NCBI GenBank assembly: GCA_023428695.1
Contig: JAEYWY010000001.1
Coordinates: forward strand, 1-64,000
DNA: 64,000 nucleotides
Direction: 5' to 3'
Source of the DNA: Bacteroidota bacterium
GTDB lineage: Bacteria > Bacteroidota > Bacteroidia > Cytophagales > Cyclobacteriaceae
Position 1 is the stretch's first letter; each line of letters opens with the position of its first letter. The notes beneath the pieces were generated by a model. That model did not search any database. It was given only the letters and a program-made list of their open reading frames with translations, and had not been told where the DNA came from. Position numbers and translations under genes: made by a program. This document shows, piece by piece, positions 7,924 through 16,401 of this stretch.

Positions 7924-8910
7924 TCAGATCATCAGGTTACAACCACGAACTTCGCTGTTATCCATTCTGCCGGTGACTTCAAACGACCCGTCATCAAACA
8001 CACGACCCACGTCTTCGGTTTCGATGAATGAAAGGGTGCGCCAGTTCGCGAGGTCGATAACGTTGAGTCCACACGTCTCGTCAATAATGCCCTTCGATGC
8101 GGGATCACTGAGTTCCCGGCCAATCACCTGCATCGCAGGCGGGCAATGAAAACGAAGTCCGCCCATTGTATACGCCTGAGAAAACAACTCGGTCATACCG
8201 TACTCAGAAAACACCTTGTCAACATTAAATGACTGTTTCACCGTATCGTGCAATTCCTGTCGCGTGATTTCTTTCCGGCGCCCCTTCATGCCACCCGTTT
8301 CAAATACAAGGCATTGACTGAAGTCACGGGAACCGCCTGCTGCAAGATCGAGTAATGCAAATGAGACACCCCAAAGAATAACTTTGCGCGTTCCGCCTTT
8401 TAACCTTTCAATCCGGTCTGTAAGCGATATGTGATCGTGTAAATAAAATCCACTTTCATCGGAACCGCTTGCGCGAATGAAGTGATCGATCATCGCGATG
8501 AGTGATGATCCCGTGCGTTCAAGGTATGAGGGCAATAAGGCCAGAAAGTGAAAGTCTTTCACCGAACCAAAAAATCGTTCAAAGCAACGCTGGGCATGCG
8601 CGCGATAATCATCAACAGAGTAAACCAGGTGTCTGCCGGGAGTTGAACCGGTTGTCCCGCTTGTGGTGAAAATTCTTTCGGCTTGCCATTCACCAGTCTG
8701 AATTTCATGTGTTTTGAAAAACCTTATAGGCAGGAACGGGATGTCCTCGATCCGGGAAATACTGGCAGGATTTATTCGCAGATGCCGAATGAAACTACCA
8801 TAAAGCGGGTTACGTTGCGCCTGAAAATGAAATACATCCAACGCAATACGGGCAAATGTTTGCTCGTTTACTTCGTATATTTCGGGTACAAAACTTTTAA
8901 AAGTGTTCAA
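7924..8910 (-). CDS. LuxE-like acyl-protein synthetase
   Basis: The protein (328 residues, TTG start at 8910) resembles LuxE, the ATP-dependent acyl-protein synthetase of bioluminescence fatty-acid reductase, and more widely the ANL/phenylacetate-CoA ligase superfamily. The phosphate-binding motif TTSGTTGSTPGRH is near residue 85. EYGMTELFSQAY near residue 240 matches the ANL YGxTE motif, and the C terminus has DLANWRTLSFIETEDVGRV and a short last domain (FEVTGRMDNSEVRGCNL). It should activate a carboxylic acid as an acyl-adenylate and pass it to a thiol or protein. No luxA, B, C or D is nearby, so it does not serve light emission. The substrate is unknown. Confidence 0.8.
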   Translation of the reverse strand: MNTFKSFVPEIYEVNEQTFARIALDVFHFQAQRNPLYGSFIRHLRINPASISRIEDIPFLPIRFFKTHEIQTGEWQAERIFTTSGTTGSTPGRHLVYSVDDYRAHAQRCFERFFGSVKDFHFLALLPSYLERTGSSLIAMIDHFIRASGSDESGFYLHDHISLTDRIERLKGGTRKVILWGVSFALLDLAAGGSRDFSQCLVFETGGMKGRRKEITRQELHDTVKQSFNVDKVFSEYGMTELFSQAYTMGGLRFHCPPAMQVIGRELSDPASKGIIDETCGLNVIDLANWRTLSFIETEDVGRVFDDGSFEVTGRMDNSEVRGCNLMI

Positions 8911-8933
8911 GCGTTACGTATCTTAACCTGCTC

Positions 8934-8941
8934 CAAAATTA
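8934..8941 (-). promoter_or_regulatory. -7 promoter box for the LuxE-like gene
   Basis: TAATTTTG on the minus strand matches TAnnTTTG. It ends 23 bases before the TTG start at 8910 and lies just upstream of the divergent lipoprotein start at 8945. Confidence 0.5.
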
Positions 8942-8944
8942 AGG

Positions 8945-9832
8945 ATGAAAGCCAAATACAGTTTTGCCATATTCATTATTTCCGCCTTTCTGGGCAGTTG
9001 TTTCGATGCGCCCGAGTTTCCTACCAGGCCCGAGATCAGTTTCGAGCGTATCTGTTTTGGTAAATCGGTCAATGAATTCAAGCCGGACTCCCTTGTTGTG
9101 ACCGTTTCCTTTGAAGACGGTGACGGAGACCTCGGAATTGAGGCCGGATACAGGGAAGATCCTTTTCATGAATTAAACTATTTTGTTGCGAATAGCGGCC
9201 AGCTAACCCCGGTCGGTAAGAAAACAGTTGATCCACGGCTGCCACGCTTTCTGAACATCCCGCCGACTGTGGACGGAGACCTCGCCGTCAAGGCGACGCG
9301 TGACGGCGCCTACGCGACCAAAATGGCGGCCTACAACTCGGACAGCGCCTGTCTTTACTACCGGATCGACTCCGTGCTTCTGAAGACGGTGGACAAACGC
9401 ATTATTCCTGACGGGATAAATTTCTATGAGATTCCTTATAACGATCCGCTTGGCGACCCTGCATTCACATCTGTCGTCGTTGTAAAGGATACGTTTTACG
9501 TCGAAAAGAATCCCAACTACCAGAACATCGACGTGAGGTTCTATCAAAGAACAACTGACCCCGGCGATCCGTCTAAGATCATATTCAGGTATATCAACTG
9601 GAGCAAGATCTTTTGCACCGAGATATTCGATGCGCGCTTCCCCGTATTGTCAGACAAGAGAAACGCACTCAGCGGTACCATTCGTTATTCGATGACGTCT
9701 ACCGAGTTGGAGACTATCCTGGGCTCCTTTATCTGGAAAGTCAGAATACAGATACGAGACCGCGCCGGCAATGTAAGCAATGAAGTCTGGTCGCAGGAAT
9801 TCACCCTCGACGAAATACGCGGATGTTTCTAA
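8945..9832 (+). CDS. lipoprotein of unknown function, 295 aa
   Basis: The first 20 residues form a lipoprotein signal with lipobox FLGSC (Cys20). The mature protein starts DAPEFPTRPEISF and contains SFEDGDGDLGIEAG, an acidic DGDGD loop that looks like a calcium site in an Ig-like fold. Repeated beta-strand patterns follow, ending in IQIRDRAGNVSNEVWSQEF, typical of a C-terminal Ig-like domain in Bacteroidota surface lipoproteins. It is divergent from the LuxE-like gene with 34 bases between starts. The function is unknown; an outer-membrane-anchored location is inferred. Confidence 0.8.
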   Translation: MKAKYSFAIFIISAFLGSCFDAPEFPTRPEISFERICFGKSVNEFKPDSLVVTVSFEDGDGDLGIEAGYREDPFHELNYFVANSGQLTPVGKKTVDPRLPRFLNIPPTVDGDLAVKATRDGAYATKMAAYNSDSACLYYRIDSVLLKTVDKRIIPDGINFYEIPYNDPLGDPAFTSVVVVKDTFYVEKNPNYQNIDVRFYQRTTDPGDPSKIIFRYINWSKIFCTEIFDARFPVLSDKRNALSGTIRYSMTSTELETILGSFIWKVRIQIRDRAGNVSNEVWSQEFTLDEIRGCF

Positions 9833-9872
9833 CGTAACTTCTTAACATCGGTTTCCCGATAATTTTCAGATT

Positions 9873-12278
9873 CTAGTAAAGTGGCGGAAACTTCTCCGGG
9901 TCTGCCTCCGACATGCACGTGTACACTTTTTCGTACACGGATTCAGCGTTCGGTTTTGAGAAGTAGTCGCCATCCGACGCATAGGCAGGACGATGCTCCT
10001 GAGCAGTAAGCGTCAGCGGTGCCGAATCGAGATACTGGTAACCATTTTGTTCCTCGAGCACCTTCTGCATCATGAATGACGTTGCTCCGCCCGGTACATC
10101 TTCATCAGTGAACAATACGCGATTCGTTTTTTGTATCGACTTCACGATTGAGTGATGAATATCAAACGGAAGCAAAGTCTGCACATCGATTACCTCGCAG
10201 GAAATTCCCACCTGTTCCAGATCCTCGGCAGCTTCCATCACGATCCGACACATCGACCCATAAGTGACTATCGTGATATCCTCTCCTTCTCTGAGTATCT
10301 CAGGCACGCCAAGTGGTACCGTGAACGCGTCGATGTTGTCGGGAATTCTTTCTTTCAGGCGATAGCCATTGAGGCATTCCACGATGACGGCAGGATCATC
10401 ACTCTTCAACATCGTATTATAAAATCCTGCAGCCTGCGTCATATTACGCGGGGTAATAATGTATATGCCGCGAAGGCTGTGCAGCAGCATTCCCATCGGA
10501 GAGCCTGCATGCCAGACACCTTCGAGACGATGTCCCCGCGTTCGAATGATCAAAGGTGCTTTCTGGCCACCCTTGGTCCTGTATTGCAGACAGGCGAGGT
10601 CGTCGGACAAAGTTGCCAGCGCATAGATAAAGTAATCCAGGTATTGAATTTCGGCAATTGGTCTCAGGCCACGCAACGCTGCCCCTATACCCTGACCGAT
10701 AATCGTACACTCCCTGATGCCGGTGTCCGTAACGCGTAGTTCGCCGAATTTTGCCTGTAAGCCTGCAAAGCCCTGATTCACATCGCCGATTTTGCCCACG
10801 TCTTCGCCAAAAGCGATGATCAGTGGATCACGGCTCAGCGCGGCCGAGAAACATGCCTGCAACACCTCGCGGCCGTCAACAATCGGAGACGACTCCGAGA
10901 AAACCGGTACAACTCCCTCAACTTTTAATGCTGACAACGGTGACTCACTGTATAAATGTGAACTATATCGCGAGTAATTATCCTTCTCGGCGAATTCAAG
11001 CCACTCGATCAACTCACGCCGCGCTTCGTGATCTTCGCCGGTCATCAGGCGCAGCGCACGTTTCGCGGCCCGCATCGTGTCCATCCGAGTCGGATTCACG
11101 GCACCGTTGTGTTCATTGCGTAGTATGCGAATCTGCTCGCGATGCTCTGAAAGCTCCGCCGCCTTTTCCAGTATTCTGTTGACGACAACCTGGTCTTTCT
11201 TCACATCGGCCATGAACGCCTTCCATGCGCGGTCGCGGGATTCTTTCGCGGATTTTTTTGCCTCCGCCTCGAGTGCGTCAATTTCCTCAGGCAACACGTT
11301 AACCTCACTGACGATCCACTCACGCATCTTTTTGATGCAATCGTGCCCAGCTTCCCATGCGAGTCTTTCCTTCGACTTGTAACGCTCATGCGATCCGGAT
11401 GTAGAATGTCCCTGGGGTTGTGTTACTTCTTCGACGTGCAACAGAACGGGTACGTGTTCCTCGCGGCAAATCTTTTCGGCACGTGTATATGCTTCGATAA
11501 GGCCCGGATAGTCCCAGCCCTTTACCGTGATAATCTCAAAACCTTTTTCAGTGGGTGTGCGCTGCAATCCTGACAGCATTTTGGATATGCTGCCTTTTGT
11601 TGTGTGATATTCCTGAGGTACAGAAATACCATATCCATCATCCCAGATAGACGTAAGCATTGGCACTTGCAATACACCCGCAGCGTTTATCGCCTCGAAG
11701 AACATTCCTTCAGAGGTCGAGGCATTGCCTATTGTCCCAAATGCAATCTCATTTCCCTTATCAGAGAAGTTTGTGTATTGATGAAGTGCTTCGTTCTCGC
11801 GGAAAAGTTTGGATGCATAAGCGAGGCCAAGCAAGCGCGGCATCTGCCCTGCTGTTGGCGAAATATCAGCGCTACTGTTTTTTAGTTTCGTGAGATCACG
11901 GAACATCCCATCCGAATCCAGAGTCCGTGTTCCAAAATGACCCGTCATCAGTCTGCCCGCGGTTGAAGGATCAGCCTCCAGATCCGTATGCGCGTATAGT
12001 TGAGCAAAGAATTGTTGAATAGTAAGTTCACCGATTGCAAACATGAACGTCTGATCCCGGTAGTACCCGGACCGGAAGTCGCCGTCGCGAAACACTTTCG
12101 CCATAGCGATCTGGGCCAGTTCTTTCCCATCACCAAAAATCCCGAACTTGGCTTTTCCCATGAAAACTTCCTTCCTGCCAATCAGACTCGCCTCCCGGCT
12201 TTCGACCGCAAGACGGTAATCAGCCAGAATCTCCTTCACCCTGGCTTTTGGGAATTTGGTTTTCGGTTCTTTTATCAC
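9873..12278 (-). CDS. 2-oxoacid dehydrogenase E1, fused alpha and beta subunits
   Basis: This long protein (801 residues from GTG 12278) joins the alpha subunit of a thiamine-diphosphate-dependent 2-oxoacid dehydrogenase E1 (about residues 1-400) to the beta subunit (about 450-801). Such fused forms occur in Bacteroidota and serve branched-chain 2-oxoacid or pyruvate oxidation with separate E2 and E3 partners, which are not in this window. The alpha part has MTGHFGTRT and IGNASTSEGMFFEAINAAG with DDGYGIS; the usual GDG of the cofactor motif reads GNA. The beta part has IAFGEDVGKIGDVNQGFAGL, DTGIRECTIIGQGIGAALRG and FTDEDVPGGA. GTG 12278 is preferred over TTG 12284 because a GGAGA lies seven bases upstream of the GTG. 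Confidence 0.9.
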   Translation of the reverse strand: MIKEPKTKFPKARVKEILADYRLAVESREASLIGRKEVFMGKAKFGIFGDGKELAQIAMAKVFRDGDFRSGYYRDQTFMFAIGELTIQQFFAQLYAHTDLEADPSTAGRLMTGHFGTRTLDSDGMFRDLTKLKNSSADISPTAGQMPRLLGLAYASKLFRENEALHQYTNFSDKGNEIAFGTIGNASTSEGMFFEAINAAGVLQVPMLTSIWDDGYGISVPQEYHTTKGSISKMLSGLQRTPTEKGFEIITVKGWDYPGLIEAYTRAEKICREEHVPVLLHVEEVTQPQGHSTSGSHERYKSKERLAWEAGHDCIKKMREWIVSEVNVLPEEIDALEAEAKKSAKESRDRAWKAFMADVKKDQVVVNRILEKAAELSEHREQIRILRNEHNGAVNPTRMDTMRAAKRALRLMTGEDHEARRELIEWLEFAEKDNYSRYSSHLYSESPLSALKVEGVVPVFSESSPIVDGREVLQACFSAALSRDPLIIAFGEDVGKIGDVNQGFAGLQAKFGELRVTDTGIRECTIIGQGIGAALRGLRPIAEIQYLDYFIYALATLSDDLACLQYRTKGGQKAPLIIRTRGHRLEGVWHAGSPMGMLLHSLRGIYIITPRNMTQAAGFYNTMLKSDDPAVIVECLNGYRLKERIPDNIDAFTVPLGVPEILREGEDITIVTYGSMCRIVMEAAEDLEQVGISCEVIDVQTLLPFDIHHSIVKSIQKTNRVLFTDEDVPGGATSFMMQKVLEEQNGYQYLDSAPLTLTAQEHRPAYASDGDYFSKPNAESVYEKVYTCMSEADPEKFPPLY

Positions 12279-12323
12279 GCTCAAATCTCCAATGGTTTAG
12301 ATAGAAGTTAACACCTGTTAGGT

Positions 12324-12331
12324 CAAAAATA
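12324..12331 (-). promoter_or_regulatory. -7 promoter box for the E1 gene
   Basis: TATTTTTG on the minus strand is an exact TAnnTTTG match, about 45 bases upstream of the GTG start. Confidence 0.5.
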
Positions 12332-12586
12332 GGGAATACCATTTACATAAGAAAGCAAGGCGGAGTATCGCCAGCCCCGTCATCGCAACTCAATCGCCTC
12401 TGATGTAGAATTTAATTTGGAAAGAAACGATTTCGCGGAAATAAAAAAAAGAAAAGTCTCCATTCAACAATGATAATTCTGTGAGCAGTTTTTCGACTGA
12501 ACCGGTCCCTGAGCCCGCGCTCCATCGCTCTGCTCAGGCACACCAAAAAATCAATACCCTAACTAACGACAAATAGGTTCACCCAT

Positions 12587-12594
12587 TATATTTG
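12587..12594 (+). promoter_or_regulatory. -7 promoter box for ald
   Basis: TATATTTG matches TAnnTTTG exactly and ends 20 bases before the ATG, giving a leader of about 15 bases. No clear -33 box is seen. Confidence 0.6.
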
Positions 12595-12614
12595 CAGGCA
12601 CTTAACCTGAGCAT

Positions 12615-13727
12615 ATGATCATTGGAGTACCTAAAGAAGTCAAGAATAACGAAAACAGAGTCGCGTTAACTCCTGCGGGAACGAAGGAGCTTGTTAAGCG
12701 CGGTCATACTGTTTTGATTCAACGTACAGCAGGAACCGCAAGTGGTTTCTTTGATGAAGACTACGAATCAGCGGGAGCGCGCCTCATCGACCAGACCGCC
12801 GAAGTGTTTGCGCAGGCGGAAATGATCATGAAGGTCAAGGAACCGATTGAACAGGAATACAAACTGATCCGGAAAGACCAACTGGTATTCACATACTTTC
12901 ACTTTGCATCATATGAGCCGCTGACGAAAGCAATGATTGAAAGCGGCGCAGTGTGTCTTGCCTATGAGACTGTTGAACGCACCGATGGTAGTCTGCCACT
13001 GCTTATCCCCATGTCGGAAGTTGCGGGACGAATGGCAATCCAGGAAGGTGCAAAATATCTTGAGAAACCTTTGAAAGGGCGTGGGATACTCCTCGGTGGG
13101 GTTCCCGGTGTAATGCCGGCGAAAGTGCTCATTCTTGGTGCGGGAATCGTCGGAACAAATTCAGCCAAGATTGCTGCAGGTATGGGCGCCGATGTAACTA
13201 TCCTCGACATCAATATTGGTCGACTTCGCTACCTTGACGACGTAATGCCGAAGAACGTTCGAACCATGGTATCAAATGAATACACGATCCGCCAGTTGAT
13301 TCGCGATGCGGATCTGATCGTTGGTGGTGTACTTGTACCCGGAGCGAAAGCACCAAGACTGATAACACGCGACATGCTAAAAGATATGCGTCCGGGAACC
13401 GTACTCGTAGACGTTGCAGTTGATCAGGGCGGATGTATTGAAACGTGTCGTCCCACAACGCACGAAAATCCGACGTTCATAATCGATGATGTTGTTCACT
13501 ACTGCGTGGCTAATATGCCGGGAGCTGTTCCTTACACATCAACGCTCGCACTGACCAACGCGACTCTTCCCTATGCGATCAAACTTGCAAAAGAAGGCTG
13601 GCAGAAAGCATGTCGCGATCATGAAGACCTGCGTCTTGGATTGAATGTCATCAAGGGTGATGTTGTCTACCGTGGCGTCGCAGAAGCATTCAATTTACCG
13701 CTGAAAGATGTAAACGCGTATCTGTAG
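12615..13727 (+). CDS. ald: alanine dehydrogenase
   Basis: The protein (370 residues) is a full-length NAD-dependent L-alanine dehydrogenase, converting alanine to pyruvate and ammonium. The N terminus MIIGVPKEVKNNENRVALTP is the family signature. The substrate-binding histidine lies in FTYFHFAS, the Rossmann motif is ILGAGIVGTNSAKIAAGMGADV, and the catalytic aspartate lies in VDVAVDQGGCIET. It has its own promoter, divergent from the E1 gene, and an intrinsic terminator. Pairing with a 2-oxoacid dehydrogenase fits alanine and branched-chain amino-acid breakdown, but shared control is only inferred from the common upstream region. Confidence 0.97.
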   Translation: MIIGVPKEVKNNENRVALTPAGTKELVKRGHTVLIQRTAGTASGFFDEDYESAGARLIDQTAEVFAQAEMIMKVKEPIEQEYKLIRKDQLVFTYFHFASYEPLTKAMIESGAVCLAYETVERTDGSLPLLIPMSEVAGRMAIQEGAKYLEKPLKGRGILLGGVPGVMPAKVLILGAGIVGTNSAKIAAGMGADVTILDINIGRLRYLDDVMPKNVRTMVSNEYTIRQLIRDADLIVGGVLVPGAKAPRLITRDMLKDMRPGTVLVDVAVDQGGCIETCRPTTHENPTFIIDDVVHYCVANMPGAVPYTSTLALTNATLPYAIKLAKEGWQKACRDHEDLRLGLNVIKGDVVYRGVAEAFNLPLKDVNAYL

Positions 13728-13751
13728 TCACGGACCCTCGTAAGAGTACAC

Positions 13752-13779
13752 AAGCTCCCTCGCGGAGCTTTTATTTTTG
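13752..13779 (+). terminator. intrinsic terminator after ald
   Basis: Stem AAGCTCC/GGAGCTT with loop CTCGC is followed by a T-rich run. Its T-run overlaps the last codons of the convergent HsdR_N-type gene, so the hairpin is shared between converging transcripts. Confidence 0.8.
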
Positions 13780-14217
13780 TTCAAATGTCGGAAGGCCGGA
13801 AAGCCGGACAGAAGTTCCCTGGTTCCAGTCTGTCTCGGCATAGAGGTGAGTGAGGCCGTTGGTGACGGCGAGGTATCTGGCACGCAACGTCGCATTGTAA
13901 ACCGAAGCCTGAAACAAAGATTTTTCGGATAGTTTGATGTCTGGTGCTTTACATTCGATAATCATCCACGGTGCACCGTCGCGGTCGTAAACAACAATGT
14001 CGCTGCGCTTAAGCCGTTGGTTGTAGTGAAGGCCTCCTTCTACGCGAATCAGGGAACGCGGGTAGCCATTCGTCAGCAGGTAATTAACAAAGTGCTGGCG
14101 GACCCATTCTTCGGGAGCGAGTACGACATACTTTTTTCGAATGACATCAAAAATCCATAGTTTACCCTCAGCTTTTCTTAACTTATATTCAAATGGCGGG
14201 AGACTAAGGGAAACCAT
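13771..14217 (-). CDS. orphan HsdR N-terminal (PD-(D/E)xK fold) protein
   Basis: This 148-residue protein resembles the N-terminal domain of type I restriction HsdR subunits (HSDR_N_2 family), which carry a PD-(D/E)xK nuclease core. The core is visible as KRSDIVVYDRDGAPWMIIECKAP: an Asp, then E-x-K after a strand, at about residues 75-97, followed by helix SLFQASVYNATLRARYLAVTNG. No helicase part, HsdM or HsdS is nearby, so it is not a restriction system. Free-standing versions are common in Bacteroidota; their function is unknown to me. A TAAATTTG box lies eight bases upstream of the ATG, so the message may be leaderless. Confidence 0.8.
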   Translation of the reverse strand: MVSLSLPPFEYKLRKAEGKLWIFDVIRKKYVVLAPEEWVRQHFVNYLLTNGYPRSLIRVEGGLHYNQRLKRSDIVVYDRDGAPWMIIECKAPDIKLSEKSLFQASVYNATLRARYLAVTNGLTHLYAETDWNQGTSVRLSGLPTFEQK

Positions 14218-14225
14218 GCTGGCGT

Positions 14226-14233
14226 CAAATTTA
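14226..14233 (-). promoter_or_regulatory. -7 promoter box for the HsdR_N-type gene (probably leaderless)
   Basis: TAAATTTG on the minus strand matches TAnnTTTG and ends eight bases before the ATG at 14217. A TTTG at 14249-14252 could be a -33 box, with short spacing (15). Confidence 0.5.
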
Positions 14234-14240
14234 AGAAACT

Positions 14241-15011
14241 ATGAAGACCAAACAGGAAATTGTTGAGAACTGGCTACCCCGCTACACGGGTCAGGCGCTT
14301 AATCAGTTCGGTGAGTATATTCTATTGACCAACTTCGACAATTACGTGAAGATGTTTGCCGAGTGGCACAACGTTCCGGTCAACGGACTAGACAGACCCA
14401 TGCGAAGTGTAACAGCCGAAGGTATAACGATCATCAATTTTGGAATGGGAAGTCCGAATGCTGCGACGGTGATGGATTGTCTCAGTGCGATCTCACCAAA
14501 GGCAGCATTATTTCTTGGAAAGTGTGGCGGTTTGAAAAAGAAAAACGATTTGGGCGATCTCTTACTCCCGATCGCAGCTATCCGCGGGGAAGGAACTTCC
14601 AATGACTACTTTCCCCCGGAAGTACCTGCGTTGCCGGCATTTGCTTTGCAGAAAGCAATCTCAACAACTATCCGTGACCACAACCGCGATTATTGGACAG
14701 GAACTGTTTACACGACAAACAGGCGTGTGTGGGAATGGGATGAAGAATTCAAACAATATCTCCGAAAGATCCGCGCACAGGCAATTGATATGGAAACGGC
14801 TACCATTTTCAGTACGGCGTTTCACAACAAGATCCCGGCAGGTGCATTGTTATTGATTTCAGATTCGCCCATGGTACCGGAAGGCGTGAAGACAGAAGTG
14901 AGCGATCTTACTGTCACCCAAAATTTCGTCGAGCTACATCTTAAGATTGGTATTGCCTCACTGAAGCAGCTGATTAACAACGGAATTACTGTCAAACATC
15001 TGCGCTACTGA
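14241..15011 (+). CDS. amn: AMP nucleosidase
   Basis: The 256-residue protein belongs to the nucleoside phosphorylase/nucleosidase superfamily and matches the short AMP nucleosidases of Bacteroidota, which hydrolyse AMP to adenine and ribose 5-phosphate. Motifs are ITIINFGMGSPNAATVMDCL, the phosphate-side loop LFLGKCGGLK (about residues 91-100) and the base-binding IDMETATIFSTAF near residue 185. It lacks the extra N-terminal domain of the E. coli enzyme, as is usual in this group. It is divergent from the HsdR_N-type gene, and its last 20 bases overlap the end of the convergent MFS gene. Confidence 0.9.
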   Translation: MKTKQEIVENWLPRYTGQALNQFGEYILLTNFDNYVKMFAEWHNVPVNGLDRPMRSVTAEGITIINFGMGSPNAATVMDCLSAISPKAALFLGKCGGLKKKNDLGDLLLPIAAIRGEGTSNDYFPPEVPALPAFALQKAISTTIRDHNRDYWTGTVYTTNRRVWEWDEEFKQYLRKIRAQAIDMETATIFSTAFHNKIPAGALLLISDSPMVPEGVKTEVSDLTVTQNFVELHLKIGIASLKQLINNGITVKHLRY

Positions 15012-16341
15012 TTTCTGATACAGCTGCAGTAATGTTTCGGCTGCGAACCTGTAGCAGGATAACCAGGCCAACAACGAAGAACACAGCAAGAGCCAACGCG
15101 CTGTTTCGCATACTTCCTGTTACCTGGTTTACAAACCCAAACATGAACGTACCAAATACGATGGACAGGTTATATGTTACATCGTAAAAGCTGAAGTACG
15201 ACGCGTGATCGATGGTTGTTGCCGGAATCAGCTTTGAATACGTTGCTCGTGAAAGAGACTGAATTCCTCCCATGATCATTCCAACGATGAAGGCAAGGAT
15301 ATAGAAATGATATTCATTGCCGATGTTATAAGCCGCTATACATACACCAATCCAGATCGCATTCATCAGGACAAGCGCAAAACGGTTTCCTTTTCGACCG
15401 GAGATGCGTGCAAACAACCAGGCACCAAAAGCGCCAACCAGTTGAATAACGACCATCGTTCCGATGAGTTTGTGTTCTGCGAGGTTAAGAACATCGGTTC
15501 CGAACAACGTAGCGAGATACATCACCGTTTGGACGCCCATGTTGTAGAAGAAAAATGCGATCAGAAACTTTCGCAGGTTACCCTGATGTTTTAACTGGTT
15601 CAACACCTTCCGGATTTCCGCATAACCCTTGGTCCACACGTTCCCTGAAGGTTTCCTGTTAAACGGATTGTCGGGCAGGATTGCAAAGGGAATCAACGAA
15701 AAACCGATCCACCAGAGCCCCACAAGCAGGAATGTGAACCGTGTCGCGCTTAGACCGGGTTGATCGCCACCAAAGCCAAACGCTTCCGGGTTCATGATGA
15801 TTAAAAGACACACGAGCATGAGGATTACACTTCCATAATAACCCATTGAATAACCGCGCGCGCTGGTGGCGTCGAGGCGGTCCTGGGTTACGATTTCAGG
15901 GAGAAAGGCATCATAAAAAACAAGACTTCCGGAATATCCGATACTGGCGAGAATGGAACAACCAATGCCCCACCAGAGTGTATCAACACCTGTAAAAAAA
16001 TAAAGCCCCATGCAGGCCAGACTGCCCATCCACACAAACGCTTTCATGAAGGGTTTCTTGTTGCCGGTGTAGTCCGATACACCCGAAAGAAACGGAAGAA
16101 TGAGCGCGACGATCAGAAAGGACACTGAGAGCGCGTACGAATACAGGACCGAATTCTGAATGCTAAATCCGAGGAAATTGACAAGGTCAGAGTCGCCGTT
16201 TACGGCTACGGCCTTATAGTAGATGGGGAAGATTGCGGTTGTAATTACCAGGGTATAAACCGAATTAGCCCAGTCGTACATATACCAGGCTCGAACAACC
16301 TTGCGGTTGTTTAATTCGGGTGCGAGCGTAATTTCTGACAT
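14992..16341 (-). CDS. MFS transporter, UMF1/Atg22-like family
   Basis: This 449-residue membrane protein has about 12 transmembrane segments and the UMF1-family start ARAWYMYDWANSVYTLVIT-like sequence (here VRAWYMYDWANSVYTLV at residues 18-34). The family resembles yeast Atg22 vacuolar amino-acid exporters; bacterial substrates are not established. The start at ATG 16341 (MSEITLAPELNN) is preferred because upstream codons would read through a terminator hairpin. That hairpin (16349-16371) and its seven-base U-tract end exactly at the start codon, so expression depends on read-through from the ExbBD operon or on a promoter I cannot see. Confidence 0.88.
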   Translation of the reverse strand: MSEITLAPELNNRKVVRAWYMYDWANSVYTLVITTAIFPIYYKAVAVNGDSDLVNFLGFSIQNSVLYSYALSVSFLIVALILPFLSGVSDYTGNKKPFMKAFVWMGSLACMGLYFFTGVDTLWWGIGCSILASIGYSGSLVFYDAFLPEIVTQDRLDATSARGYSMGYYGSVILMLVCLLIIMNPEAFGFGGDQPGLSATRFTFLLVGLWWIGFSLIPFAILPDNPFNRKPSGNVWTKGYAEIRKVLNQLKHQGNLRKFLIAFFFYNMGVQTVMYLATLFGTDVLNLAEHKLIGTMVVIQLVGAFGAWLFARISGRKGNRFALVLMNAIWIGVCIAAYNIGNEYHFYILAFIVGMIMGGIQSLSRATYSKLIPATTIDHASYFSFYDVTYNLSIVFGTFMFGFVNQVTGSMRNSALALAVFFVVGLVILLQVRSRNITAAVSEISSADV

Positions 16342-16371
16342 AAAAAAACCTCCCGGGATTAGTCCGGGAGG
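16342..16371 (-). terminator. intrinsic terminator of the exbB-exbD operon, abutting the MFS start codon
   Basis: On the minus strand an 8-bp perfect stem CCTCCCGG/CCGGGAGG with a 7-base loop is followed by seven T residues. The next bases are the ATG of the MFS gene. It can act as a terminator or attenuator. Confidence 0.85.
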
Positions 16372-16401
16372 CAATATAAAGATTTACAAAGGCATTGATT
16401 C

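Larger units (their letters stand above)
12285..12614. other. divergent promoter region between the E1 gene and ald
   Basis: This 330-base gap holds a promoter for each side (12324-12331 minus, 12587-12594 plus) and inverted repeats: CCTGAGC at 12508-12514 with GCTCAGG at 12532-12538, and TGAGCAG at 12482-12488 with CTGCTCA at 12530-12536. The repeats lie about 50-105 bases upstream of the ald -7 box and could be regulator sites. No coding frame is seen. Confidence 0.5.

Noticed and set aside
10152..10739. A 195-codon open frame on the plus strand
   Set aside because: It lies wholly antisense inside the E1 gene, whose motifs are convincing, and has no domain features.
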